DNA of 64,000 nucleotides from Luzula sylvatica (taxonomy: Eukaryota > Streptophyta > Magnoliopsida > Poales > Juncaceae). The stretch is from positions 13,360,862 through 13,424,861 of the forward strand of contig OX326959.1 of the NCBI GenBank assembly GCA_946800325.1. Reading direction: 5' to 3'. The notes under the pieces were generated by a model. The model worked only from the letters and a program-made list of their open reading frames with translations, searched no databases and was not told the DNA's origin. The translations under genes were made by a program, and so were the position numbers. Of this stretch, positions 37,377-48,518 are shown piece after piece (the stretch's first letter is position 1; the number at the start of each line of letters is the position of its first letter).

Positions 37377-37388
37377 TGGTATCAGAGC
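37377..37388 (+). other. Primer-binding site (tRNA-Met type)
   Basis: TGGTATCAGAGC starts one base after the LTR. It is the standard initiator-methionine tRNA primer site of plant Copia elements and proves + orientation. Confidence 0.93.
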
Positions 37389-37629
37389 GATCGCCATCGA
37401 TTCGAGGGTCGAATCATAGTCGTATATTAGATATACGCACGGGTTATCAAAGTTCGTACCCGTTTGCATGATGTTACATATAGAGAAAGTCAAATTCCGT
37501 TAAAATCACAAGTGGAATTCGCTAGAGATCGATCAAAAGTTGATTGAGAGTATCTAGGAATGATCGTGAAAAGGTTTCATGATTTATCGTTTTGGAAACG
37601 AGCGAAAACGGACGAAACGGCAAAATCTG

Positions 37630-38195
37630 CAGAAAATTAGAATACGAAACAGTGAGTAAAACTAAGATAATTTTCAGTGGGAAACTCCAAATTGATTGGA
37701 TCAAATTGGCGTAGTTAGATAATGGGATTATCTAGGACTTTGATACAGAAAGTTTTTTCATTTGAACGAATTATCAGTGTCGTTTTTATGGAATACTGAA
37801 AGGGTGCGACTGTTTGACATACAGAGACTAAAACGTCCGTATATGTCGCATCGAAACTCCAATTGAGTCCAATCCAATTGGGTTAGTTAGATAATAAGAT
37901 TATCTAGAACTTTCATTCACGTTCAAAGTCGGTTGGAACAATTTAATATTTTTCTTTCAACAGAATACTGAAAAGGTGTCTGTAGTTTTCTGGTTGAAAA
38001 GGTGTTTATTGGATAAACTTACCTTTTCATTTGTTCGTATTTTACTAAAACTGGTATAACTTTCAGTAGAAAATTCCGATTTGAATGGTTCAAATTGGGT
38101 TAGTTAGATAATGAGATTATCTAGAACTTTCATGTTGTAATATATTTCATTTGAGCGAAGTATTAGTGTCGTTCTAATGAAATACCGAAAGGGTG
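37630..38195 (+). repeat. LTR-related module array in the leader
   Basis: Three more copies of the LTR module lie between the primer-binding site and the coding remnants, at about 37,645, 37,830 and 38,045: AAACTCC followed by AATTG-rich text, TAGTTAGATAATRRGATTATCTAG, ACTTTCAT or ACTTTGAT, and TTTCATTTGAACGAATTATC-type text. With the two copies in the LTR this makes five, spaced about 160-210 bp. The palindrome TAGATAATNNGATTATCTA is the most conserved part. Confidence 0.75.
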
Positions 38196-38345
38196 CAGAA
38201 AAACAGTTTTTCTGCCGCCCCGGGGCAGTTTTTGGCGCCCCGGACGCGTCCCGGGCGAGGTTTTCTCGCGCCCCACGGCCCTTGCGTTACAACGGATGGG
38301 GAAGTCCGTTATAACGGACCCTTCTCTGGATGCTGTTTTTGTTTT
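38188..38345 (+). other. GC-rich hairpin cluster in the retrotransposon leader
   Basis: CAGAAAAACAGTTTTTCTG is a perfect hairpin. It is followed by interleaved GCCCCGGGGC, GGCGCCCCGG, CGCGTCCCGGGCG and CGCGCCCC, then ACGGATGGGG and TCCGTTATAACGGA. Composition is far from the AT-rich surroundings. The position between primer site and gag is where retroelement packaging/dimerisation signals lie, but the role is only inferred. Confidence 0.5.
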
Positions 38346-38599
38346 CGCGATAACTTTGGCTACGAAGCTCGGAATTTTGAGTTCTTTATATCGATTTGAT
38401 CGGCATCAAACATTCTAGCATATTAGATAATTAATTATTTAGAATAATTAATCTCCCTAAATAAATCATATGCATTTACAAATCTTGTGATAGTGATATA
38501 ATATGATTATGTCACGAATTTAGAAACATGCAATGGCATGATCCCTCATAATATTTAAGTCATGGAAATGCCTTCCATATCCACAACCACCGAGTTCGG

Positions 38600-38945
38600 T
38601 GTTACGTTTCACGTGGGTTCAGGCTAAAGTCGGGCACGTGATATTGAAACAATCGAAAGGGTGGTAAGCGTTAAATCGGGACTTGTGAGGCACAGGCTAA
38701 AGTCGACTCACTAGTAGCTTATTTGAACGATACGTTGGAGATGGTTGTGACTTAACCGTCCAGGCCAATCAGATTGGAGTTCGGGGCATAGATAGGATGC
38801 ACACACGGAACTGGGATTGTATGGGATATGATCCATCACCGAAATCCTATAAAGGTTCAAGAGTCGTATTGGATACGATTGGATATAATCCTACCTAAAT
38901 AACGGGATCCCACCCGATAGGCTAAAGTCACTTGTGGGAGGAACG
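38600..38945 (+). other. Three AGGCTAAAGTC phrases upstream of the gag remnant
   Basis: CAGGCTAAAGTCGGGCACG, CAGGCTAAAGTCGACTCAC and TAGGCTAAAGTCACTTGTG lie within about 300 bp. They are non-coding and their meaning is unknown. Confidence 0.5.
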
Positions 38946-39224
38946 GAAATATGGGTCTTAAGTGTTATGGACTTGGAGTCCCGTATCGGTATGAGGGTTA
39001 TCGATTCGATAAAATAACACTGTCATATATTCATCATATAAGCATATAGATTAAGTACGCACGGTTAGGAGTTAATCTTCATCACCCGTTTAGAATTATG
39101 TTTTCAAGCAACACCAAATATATCGATTAGATCGATATGATAGATGGCTTTTGGGTCGGAATTACCGTTATTAACCTTGATAGTCAAAGAATAGTTCTTA
39201 GACTTAAAGGAACGTGTTGGACAC

Positions 39225-42200
39225 GGAAATGGTAGATTCGGGGCTCGAGGCTTTGGCTTTAGAGAAAGCCGGGTTCGATAAACTTAAGAAGGAATCGAAC
39301 AATATTACGTGCCTTGTGGTGGCATGTATAGACACAAATTTCTCAAAATTGTTTTGAGAATTCGGGTGTATATGAAAGTAAAACACAACGCTCATGAAAT
39401 AGTTTCAAGAGCTAGAGCGCGTTGAATGACTCAATGCGGCTCAAAGAGTAGGTTAATTTTGAGACGCCTTATGGGTCTTTGATTAACACTCGTGTGTTGA
39501 TGGTACGAGATTTGATGTTCGTGACCGAATATCATATGCATTCGATAGATAAGTCGATCCCGAAATTGCATATGATGCGATTTAAATTTGAATTGGAGAT
39601 GCTCAGAGTTTCCGAGGAATCCAATGCATATAGATGCGTGGATGTCCTTGTAATTCAAAAGCGGGATCGAAAGAAATGTATGTCTAAGGGTATTTTGGGA
39701 AAATGTTTTCCAAAATGGAAAGTTCGGACAAGGAGTTGTCCAAACTAGTGACTCAAAGAATGGTGAAATCCGAGGAGGATTAGACCTAGAAGTTGATTGC
39801 TTCTTTTGGCATTGCCGTCTTGGCCATATAAACGAGATACGCGTATCTAGATTCCATGTGATGGAATGCTAGAATCATTCGAATTAGATTTGATTGATTA
39901 ATGCAATACTTATTTATTAGGCAAAACGACAAATGGCATCATTCTCCAAAGTATTGGAGAAAGATCCAGCGAATTATTGGAAATTATATTTACATATGAT
40001 GTTCCGATAAGTTCCGAGGCAAGAGGAGGCTATCGGTATTTTGTTAAGTTTATGGACGGTTAAAGTAGATATGAAAATATCTATTTAATGCGTGCCGAAA
40101 CAGAGACTTTTGAAAGGTTCAAAGAGTTTCAAAAACGAAATACGAAATCAACTAAGCAAGAAAATCAAAACTTTTCGATAGGATCGAGAAGGCGAGTATT
40201 TGAGCTAAACCTTTCGATAGGATCGAAGAGGCGATATTTGAGTTATGAATATTGATGATCATTTATGATTGTGGAATCATTTCATGATTGCCTTTATTCG
40301 GAACATTGAGATGTGTCCGAAAAGAGGAAATGAACGCATGTTGGACATGGTTCGATAAATGATAAGTCAATAGGATCTGCCAAAAATGTTTTGGGGATAC
40401 GCCCTTGAGACAGCGGCACTAATGAATGGTTGCATATAAGATATGGACCATAAACCTTCTAATCGGTACAAAAACGCCATATGAGATATGGATCGGAATG
40501 GTTCCGAAGTTGTCATTTGTACATATTTGAGGATGTGAGTATATTTCGAAATTTGTTTCTGTTAAACTCAATCCCAAATCTCGAAATTGTTCGTTTATCC
40601 TTAAGGAAACTAAAGGGTATTAGTTCTAACGTCCCTAAGAAAATGAGATTTTCATGGCTCGAAGAGATGCCTTCTTGGAGGAGGACTAGATGAGCACAAG
40701 TTTGGAACTTGGTGTCATTTATCTCTATGCGGGCTAGTGGGAGTAGAATAAATCTCGAAAGAGTTCGAGATCTGAAAATGAACATTGTACCGATGAAAGT
40801 TGACATGGCTTCATCAAGAATTGATGAACGCAAGTCGAACACACAAAGGAATTTTTCGTAGATCAAGTAGGCAATATCATAAGCCGGTAAATACGGATTT
40901 ATCGTGGCTAATGATGATAGATCGAAATCATATGATGATTCGATATCCTACAAAGATGTTATGAAAAGTTGATTCCACATGACATGGTGTCATGAAATCT
41001 GAGATTCGATCCATGTAAATTATCAAGTTCAGAACTTGATTTCATCACTTTCTGGGTTAGACCCGTGAAATGTGAGTAGGTTTTTCAAGATGAAGAACCT
41101 ACATGGATAGGAATATGCATATATATAAAGCGAGGCTTTTTGCGAAGAGTTTCATGCAATTCATAGTCGGACTATGAAGAAACGTTTTCGCATGTTGCCA
41201 TGCTTTCCTATTCTCGAAATTATGCTTGCCATAATCGCTTATTATGACTATGTGATGTGGCAAGATGGATGTCAAAACCGAATTTCTTAACAGAAATTTT
41301 ATTAAAGGATGTGTAATTGACACAACCTTACGGTTTTGTCGATTCATAAGAATTGGAATAGGATATATGCATGCTTTAACGATCCATATGATGGATTAAA
41401 GAATGCTTCTCGGAATTGGAATATTCGTTTTGACAAAGTTATAAACAGTTATAACATTGTCGGAACGAATGAAAACTTTGTGTACACATGAAGGTTAGTG
41501 GGAGCTGCGTTATATTTCTTGTAACGACAAAGGATTTAGACGAGACCGCTTATGAATAAGCATGAAGATCTATAGGATAGATCTAGGAAGTTTCTCGTTC
41601 TATGTTATGGCACATATATCGACATATTGTTGAAAATGGTTTTCAACATATAACTCCTTGGAGGAGTTAAATCAAAATGTCGAATGACAGAAATTTTCAA
41701 AAGCTCGATGTGAGACATCAAGCAGCGCGAAAAGTAATAATATTATGCCTTACATTTGATGTTAGGATCTATTATATCTGTCATGATATGTATGTGGCTA
41801 TACGTCGTACACATAAGTCGTCTAATTCACCGTCAATAAAATTCATGGGAATCACATGAGTTTGAATGTAATTCGATTACATGAGACTAACTCTTGTGAT
41901 TGTATAATGGTTATACAAATATATACATAATGGTTATGTATATTTAAAACCCATCGGGATTTGTATTGATAGAGGTGAAGTTTATCCTTGAATACTTTGC
42001 GAAAGAATTCAGGATTTATTATCTATAATGGTGTGGAGGACGTGTTGGTTATAAAGAGTTATAACAAACAACAGTTTCCAAAGATGAAGCACGTCCAAAT
42101 ATGTAGCACGACTTTCGATCACAAAGTGTGTACATGTTTTGCTTAAATGAAAACACGGTTATGTGGAAAGGTTCCACAAGACCAATAGTTTATGATTCTA

Positions 42201-42500
42201 TTTACGGTGGCGAGTATATTGCGGTTATTAATCGCAAAAGGAAGTGGTATGGATCAAGGATACATGACCAAACTCTAGTAGTCACGAGTTATCGGATTTA
42301 TGGTTGTTTATTGCGTGAGACGCAATAGTACAAGCCAAAAATGCCGAGGTCACAACCACTTCTAGCCAATACTCAGAAAATTTCATTTGATCCATGAAAT
42401 TTTGTCAAAAGATGTGATCGTAGGTATTGGAAATGTTCCAATCCTGATGATGATTAACACTAGCGGGAACGTGCGGACCCGTTTACAAAACCGCTCTCTC
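39225..42500 (+). pseudogene. Decayed Copia gag-pol of the 8.37 kb element
   Basis: Fragments are recognisable in order but in shifting frames. About 39,300 (ITCLVVACIDTNFSKLF) is gag-like. About 39,810 (WHCRLGHINE) is GAG-pre-integrase. 39,900-40,140 is the integrase core (GGYRYFVKFMDG, then RFKEFQKRN). At 40,440-40,690 lie YEIW and PKLSFVHI, then PKETKGY and ENEIFMARRDAFLEE, in the linker before reverse transcriptase. About 41,262 (MDVKTEFLNRNF) and about 41,423 (FDKVINSYNIVG) are reverse transcriptase. 42,130-42,260 (MFCLNENTVMWKGS, then GGEYIAV) is RNase H. 42,473-42,496 (ADPFTKPL) is the usual end of Copia pol. In-frame stops and shifts occur between almost every pair. No product can be made. 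Confidence 0.9.
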
Positions 42501-43732
42501 TAGTCGCGCGTGACTGTCATGCGATGACTATGGGTATGGAGATACCTAGAGGAGGAAGAAGAGAGTAGAGTGTAGTTATCTAATACGATAGTCCTCGCAG
42601 GTTATGGGTATGGAGATACCCATAGGTAAACGTTGTATCACCCAAATACTTAGTCCATATGAATGCATCCCTTTTAAAATTTTGTTTACTTAAATTAATA
42701 TGCATTCACCTTATATGAAAACTGTGTGCTGGGTTGTGTAATATGATTGTTACATGAACCTTGATTTGAACTTGTGTGGACGTCGACATGGTTGAGGACC
42801 ATGTGCAGCGAAACCGTCACACTTAAAGTGTCATTTCTAAACATCCCTAGTCGCGGGTCAGTTTGCTTAAGAGAGAAGCATTACTATTACAAGGGAATAG
42901 ACTGAACGCGTACACTAGTACGTTTGCCGAGGAGATGATTATGTTTTGCTAATCATGGGACAAAGGAGTTTGTCGAATCGGGAACGTAGATATATGTTAG
43001 GTTACATGTATTGGATATGACCGAAGCCGCGAGACCATGACATGGTTTAGTCATTATAGATGGACTTGCGACGGATGGGGTTTTAGATTCTTCATACTTG
43101 AGGGGATCATTGATTGCGTTACGTGCGTAACACAATGCTTTGATATGATCTTACGCTCACCGTAACAGGGAGTTAAAAGGGTCATCATTGGGTATTGTCC
43201 GAAACACGGAATTCAATATGAGTCTCCAAGATAGGAATTGTTTATTCCGAAAGGAAGAGATATCTCTTAGGCGCCGCTCGATGAGTCGATTAACGAAAAC
43301 CGTGGCCACGGTCAATGATATTAATGGTTAATATCGATTGAAATTTGTTAACTCAACTCGGAATCGGGGAATAAGTGTAGTTAATCAAATTATAAGGATG
43401 ACTATTACCATGCCTTTTGATTAACGGATATCGCAAACAAGAGAACTAGTAACCGCTATTCGAGATAGGCACAATGATCACAATCATTTTTCGTTTAACA
43501 TGGGTAGCTATGATGGAGTGACTAGATCCCGCTCACGAGCTTGTAGGCATTGGAAACAACCTACTGCCATCGTTAAGTCGAACCTACATGGTCACACAAC
43601 GAGTCGTACTAAGTCGGGCTTGATAATAAAATCGGCACATTGATGTGCACTTGGTATTTGATACGCGAGCTATATTCTCTAAAATCGTGTGTATTGGATA
43701 TGCATGAGTACCTTTTAGGTAGATCTGAAATT
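42501..43732 (+). other. Long untranslated 3' region of the 8.37 kb element
   Basis: About 1.2 kb between the end of the pol remnant and the polypurine tract, with no recognisable domain. TATGGGTATGGAGATACC occurs twice (about 42,530 and 42,605). Confidence 0.55.
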
Positions 43733-43742
43733 GAGTGGGAGA
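43733..43742 (+). other. Polypurine tract
   Basis: GAGTGGGAGA directly precedes the right LTR. This is a common Copia plus-strand priming sequence and agrees with the primer-binding site on orientation. Confidence 0.85.
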
Positions 43743-43743
43743 C

Positions 43744-44744
43744 TGAAGGAAATACAGTTTCAGGATCAACCGTAAAAGTGTACACAAGGATAAACGAATG
43801 TAGTCGTACATTCGTGGCCATAACTGTCAGTGGGAAAATCCGATTTGAATGGTTCAAATTGGGTTATATAGATAATTAGATTATCTATAACCTTCATGTA
43901 GAAATATATTTCATAGGAACGAAGTATTAGTGTCGTTTATGTGAAATACCGAAAGGGTGCAACAGTATGACATACAGTTAGTAAAATAGTCATAACTTCT
44001 GCATACGAACTCCAATTGGGCTGGGCCAAATTGGGTTGTGTAGATAATTAGATTATCTACAACTTTCATGTTAGGTGATTTTCTGTCTGAGAAATTTACC
44101 AATTTCGAAATGACAGAATACTGACCAGGTTCATGCAGTTTTCTGTGTGAGAGGGTGTATATTGGATATGCATGCCTTTTGGCTAATCCTGATCCTATTA
44201 GGTATAAATAGGATACTTTCTCTCTCATCCAGATCAGTTGAATCATTCTAAGCAAGTGATTATTCTGCCCAATATACACAAGAAAAAGAGCAAATTCAGA
44301 TTTGATCTTTAGTGAGTGAAAGGGTGCGAAGAGAGAGAAATCGAGAAAGGAGTTTCTCGAGTAATAGAGAATCGATTAGATCGAGCAAGTTCGCCGGTGC
44401 ATCGTCTAGGCAGGTGCATCCGCGACCGACGTCTTGCGACTCACGGTGGATACAAGTAGAGGAGCGACAATTGTGGCTCTTGGATTGTGATCGACTCAAG
44501 GAGTGAGAAGACGGTCAACGAACGGTGAAAGACGCGTGGTATGGGACGCGCGGATTGTCACCAACGTGACAGGAGATAGAAGGCGGCGATCAACCCTTCG
44601 TGCGTGATCAATTTCACGCTGGTATAGATCTATCCTTCTATTCGCATCGTACCCTCGAAGTCATGGCGTGATCTCGGGAATCGGGGAATCGGACCGGGCC
44701 TTCATTCCGCTGCGCGGGCCCGGAGTCGAGGATATTCCCCAACA
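43744..44744 (+). repeat. Right LTR of the 8.37 kb element
   Basis: Same termini and length as the left LTR, with one substitution noted (GGATATGCATG here, GGATATACATG on the left). It is followed directly by the duplicated target GTGAC (44,745-44,749). Confidence 0.96.
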
Positions 44745-45600
44745 GTGACATTTGTAACATTTTTTGTTGGATTTGTTGAAATCGCCTTGTCTACCTCGTC
44801 CGCGTCCTCCTAGGAAATTCCAATCTCGCGCCTCGCCATTTTTCTCTTCACCTCTACCATGACCTTGACTATAGCCACGACCGCGACCTCGACCTCGACC
44901 GCCATTCCACTGGCCCTTTTTCTTATCATCGGACATTGTTACCTTCGCTTGGAGCGCTTCTTCTAACAACTCCTGCTTCTTCTTCTTCTTTTTCCTCGCT
45001 TCATGAGCCTCCAAAGAACCCGTCAACTCATCAACCGTCATTTCGTCCAAGTCTTTCGATTCCTCGATCGCGCGCACAATATTTTCGAATTCATCGGTCA
45101 AGGACCGAAGAATTTTCTCCACAATTCGCCCGTCACTCAGAGTCTCGCCATTCTTCTTGATTTGATTAGCAATGGTAAGAACCCTTACAATGTAGTCGGA
45201 AACTCCCTCCGACTCCTTCATCTTTATCGCCTCGAGCTCACCTCGAAGTGTTTGTAGACGAACTTGCTTCACTCTCTCTGCTCCTTTGTAAGCAGTCTGG
45301 AGAGTATCCCATGCCTCCTTTTCCGTTTTTGCATTTGCGATCGTCTCGAAAACGGAATCATCGACTGCTTGGTACAGGTAGTATAATGCCTTCCTATCCA
45401 CCTTACGTTTTTTCTTTAACTCGTCCAATGCGTCGCCTGCCATTGGGGGGTCGCCGGCTCCGTATAGTCAATTTTCACTATCTCCCACAGACCCTCTGAT
45501 CCGAGAAGCGCTTTCATTCAAATACTCCAATTGTCGTAATTCGTCCTTGTCAGATGAGAAATATTTGGTCCGGCCATATCGGTGTTAACCATCACTCTGA
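44745..45600 (-). pseudogene. Copia gag (UBN2-type) of the outer element, 5' half
   Basis: On the minus strand the probable start is ATG at about 45,590, with an early NISHLTRTNYDNWS motif typical of Copia gag N-termini. An in-frame TGA interrupts at the next codons and a frameshift follows. From 45,443 an open frame continues with LYYLYQAVDDSVFE, WDTLQTAYKG, RLQTLRGELEAIKM and ILRSLTDEFENIV, all hallmarks of the UBN2 gag domain. A lysine run and an RGRGRGRGY-rich nucleic-acid-binding stretch come next. The first zinc knuckle begins at KKCYKC and is cut by the 8.37 kb insertion at 44,745. The LTR-derived residues that extend the open frame beyond this are not part of gag. Confidence 0.92.
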
Positions 45601-45603
45601 TGC

Positions 45604-45617
45604 GACTCTGATAAAAG
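45604..45617 (-). other. Decayed primer-binding site of the outer Copia element
   Basis: Minus-strand TTTTATCAGAGTC resembles TGGTATCAGAGC between LTR and gag. Confidence 0.6.
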
Positions 45618-45929
45618 AGATACAATATTTTGGACTAAAAACTCTTAATTTTATTGGACTAAAATCTTTTCTTTCTCTCTTTCTTATATTTTGAAACTAC
45701 ATACTAACCATGCTTATATAGTGCATGTTATACCTATTACATTAAATAATAAAAAAATTTCACATACCCCACTAATATCACTACACCCACTAATTTCATT
45801 AACTCTAATAATAATACCCACTAACTCCATTATTCTAATCATTCAAATTACCCTAATTATAACTCCTATTTGTGACCATACAAATTCTTATTAAATAAAT
45901 ATTATCCTAATTAAGTTTATCTTTCAACA
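45618..45929 (-). repeat. 5' LTR of the outer Copia element
   Basis: About 310 bp between the primer-site remnant and a minus-strand TGTTGAAAG start. It lacks a second copy in this window for exact definition, so its inner end is approximate. Confidence 0.65.
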
Positions 45930-46049
45930 AGCGAAACAGATGATGAGAATAGAAGGAGGCAAGATATGAGAGCACCGGCCCGAAGAGGAACATACGACAA
46001 TTTAGTCCAAAATTCCATTGCAATTATATATCTGCCATGTAATTTACTA
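45930..46049. other. Short flank between Copia LTR and Helitron-like element
   Basis: Mixed-composition sequence, no feature recognised. Confidence 0.4.
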
Positions 46050-47380
46050 CTAGGAGATTACCCGCGCTTCCCGGCGATTTTGTTTCATTTGTTTTACCAT
46101 ACACATAATATATAGTTATGATTTTTCGGGATCAAATATAAGACTTTATGAAAATAAATATCATATTGATTAAAAAAGTTTGATGATGACAAAATTATTA
46201 TACTATTTTTTAATATGACATATTTCGAAATATTTATTTTGTACTTTAATGCAACACATACAAATAATATAATAAATGTCACTATAAAATAATAAAACAA
46301 CATGCGTGGACATAAACAAAAATCAAAACCACATGATATTTTAAATTTTCATATCTAAAATTAAGAATAATAACATTATAAAAGTTTAAAAAAATTATTT
46401 TTGTCTGATAAATTTTATATTTCATGTTAATTATTGAAAAATATTATATAAGTTAAAGAAATTATTTGTGTTTAGTAAATAAATATCTTTCATTATTTTT
46501 TTTTAAAGATTAACATGAAACTGTTTTAAGTGCAAATACAAATATAACATAATTGTTTTAAAAATAATAATAATAATTTGGATGTGCAATTTTTTTCAAT
46601 TATATTTTTAAAAATAATAATAATTAGGATTACAAGTCATTAATTTAATTATATATATATTTATATATTTTTTTACATAATTGTTTTCATAATTTTAAGT
46701 TAGAAAAAAATATTGAATATATGATAATAACATACTTAGTAGTATGTGCAATTTTTTTCAATTATAGTTTTAAAAATAATAATAATAAGTCTTACAAGTC
46801 ATTAATGTAATTATATTTATTTTTATATCTTTTTTTACATAATTGTTTTCATAATTTTAAGTTGGAGACAAATATTAAATATATGATAATATGGATCTCA
46901 AAATAAAGATAAAATTACAGCGAATATATTTTTAAATTTTTTTAAATTATATTATGAAAATACTAACAATATTTGATGTATGTTTTATGATATTATATAA
47001 GAATTTATAAATTTATTAATGTTAGATATTTAAACTTTTCACATTCTATTTGTATTCACAATTGATCATGTAGCATATTGTGAAAAAATTCAAAATCAAA
47101 TACAACTGGTCCAATATGAACCTAACAAATAATATTTTGACACGTCGTCAGTGTAAGGTGATGTGGCCTTCTAAAATTGCATAAAACTATGTGTAAAATA
47201 AGGGACACATAAATATCTACAAATAAAACATAATCACACAAAATCAAAGATTAATCTATGGTTCATATGTTGCCACATATCCTAATCTAATGGTTGAAAT
47301 AATTGTGATGATGTGGCATGATTTGTGCTGAGGTGTCATGAGGAGATTGCATAAAAATGGGTCCAAAATAAGGGGGTTGA
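46050..47380 (-). mobile_element. Helitron-like non-autonomous element, copy 2
   Basis: Minus-strand 3' end: GCCGGGAAGCGCGGG hairpin region, AATCTC, CTAG|T. Minus-strand 5' end: A|TCAACCCCCTTATTTTGG. Both junctions fit insertion between A and T without duplication. It matches 26,596-27,690 along its length with many substitutions. No Rep/helicase coding is present; about 1.33 kb. Confidence 0.62.
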
Positions 47381-47717
47381 TAAATTAAACAATTGAACTT
47401 AATTTGACGTGATTTTTTTTATCAGTTGAGCATGAGCTTCTAACTATGCACGTGTTCTTTAGTTATCTTTCATAGTAGAGATAAGTAATGGTACAGTCTT
47501 TAAGTAATTCCAATGATCCAAGAGTTTTGGATTTGGATCTGAAGAGTTTTATGAGAATTTAGCGAGAAGTAAAGATATTTCTGTTTAGTGTTTAGAGTCT
47601 TGACATGGAGATGAGCGATTAATATAAGACTCGTAACAATGATCATTATAAGAGTTCAAAAAACATTAAGCTCCAGAACCATCAATTAAAATTTGGACAA
47701 TTCTACTATTTTCCTCA
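47381..47717. other. Intergenic stretch
   Basis: No gene or repeat recognised. Confidence 0.4.
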
Positions 47718-48470
47718 AATTTCCTCCAACATCCTCTATATCAAGAATTAGTAGTTAATCATCATGATGATTAATAAAAATACACTCTATTAATAATTAA
47801 TTAATAGTGATTATTAATTGTTAATACATATGTACTTTAATTATATATTAATTAACTGTTAATGGAATGTTTTTTTATCGCAAATTCGTGATATAGGCAA
47901 TGTTACAAAAATCGCTAGGAACTAGTCGGGCGGACGGACACCGTCTAGCGCCTAGATGGATTAATCGGAGATTAATCGGCTCTAGGCGGATTTGTAATTT
48001 TACGTAATTTTTGTCATATTTTCTAATTTATATATATTATAATTTGTGTTATAACTTTTTATACTAAAAATAATATATATGAATTTTTATTTAATACAAC
48101 ATCCAAACAAATCATAACATGAAATTTACAACATAACATTAACACAAATCCAAATAAACTACAAAATAAAGTTACTGACATATCAACACATTCTAACATC
48201 CCATTATTAACACAATATCCAAACATCCCAAAAAAAAAGTGGGCCGTGGGCCTAAAAAAAATAGAAGTGAAAAAACAGAAATTTAAATGGGCTGGGCCTA
48301 GGCGGAATTATTCGATATTTAGGCGGGCCTAGACGAAATTATTCGGTATTTATGCGGGCTTAGGCAGAATTCCACCTAGACATAAACGAATAGCGTAGAT
48401 CTGAACGCGGAGCCTAGCGCCTAGGCCGATTTTTACAACCTTGGATATGGAGGATGTTGGGGGAAATTTG
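47718..48470. mobile_element. Palindromic AT-rich MITE split by a hAT element
   Basis: Left end TTTCCTCCAACATCCTCTATATC. The right end read inward is TTTCCCCCAACATCCTCCATATCC. The core TAATAATTAATTAATAGTG is shared with the copies at 32.5, 50.5 and 50.8 kb. The right part is displaced by the insertion at 47,898-48,443. Confidence 0.72.
47898..48443. mobile_element. Non-autonomous hAT element (546 bp) inside the MITE
   Basis: Ends CAATGTTACAAAAATCG and, inward from the right, CAAGGTTGTAAAAATCG. The flanks GATATAGG and GATATGGA are a probable 8-bp duplication with two changes. The interior has TAGCGCCTAG/CTAGGCGG-type motifs near both ends. Non-coding. Confidence 0.82.
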
Positions 48471-48518
48471 AGGGGCATAGTAAATGGGTTCTTAAAATGT
48501 CCTATATATAGGTTCAAA

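Larger units (their letters stand above)
36375..44744 (+). mobile_element. Complete Copia-type LTR retrotransposon (8,370 bp), young but coding-dead
   Basis: It has two 1,001-bp LTRs, a perfect 5-bp duplication (GTGAC), a primer-binding site directly after the left LTR and a purine tract directly before the right LTR. By eye I found one LTR difference (a at about 36,800 versus g at about 44,169). The 6.37 kb interior keeps the Copia gene order (gag-like, GAG-pre-integrase, integrase, reverse transcriptase, RNase H, terminal ADPFTKPL motif), but every domain is broken by stops and frame changes. Such decay could not have accumulated after an insertion whose LTRs are nearly identical, so it moved as a defective RNA using proteins from another element. 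It sits in the outer Copia gag, antiparallel to it. Confidence 0.95.
35545..45929 (-). mobile_element. Outer Copia LTR retrotransposon, 3'-truncated and split by a younger element
   Basis: It runs right to left: 5' LTR (about 45,618-45,929), decayed primer-binding site, gag, zinc-knuckle region, protease, GAG-pre-integrase, start of integrase. It breaks off at about 35,545 and no matching 3' LTR was found. The young element at 36,375-44,744 lies within its first gag zinc knuckle, and the 5-bp target GTGAC is present at both junctions. Domain order (protease before integrase) and sequence style identify the Copia (Pseudoviridae-type) lineage. Confidence 0.9.

Noticed and set aside
39479..39748. 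An 89-codon open frame inside the 8.37 kb element as a possible novel gene
   Set aside because: It lies between gag-like and pre-integrase remnants of a decayed Copia polyprotein and is best explained as a leftover frame.
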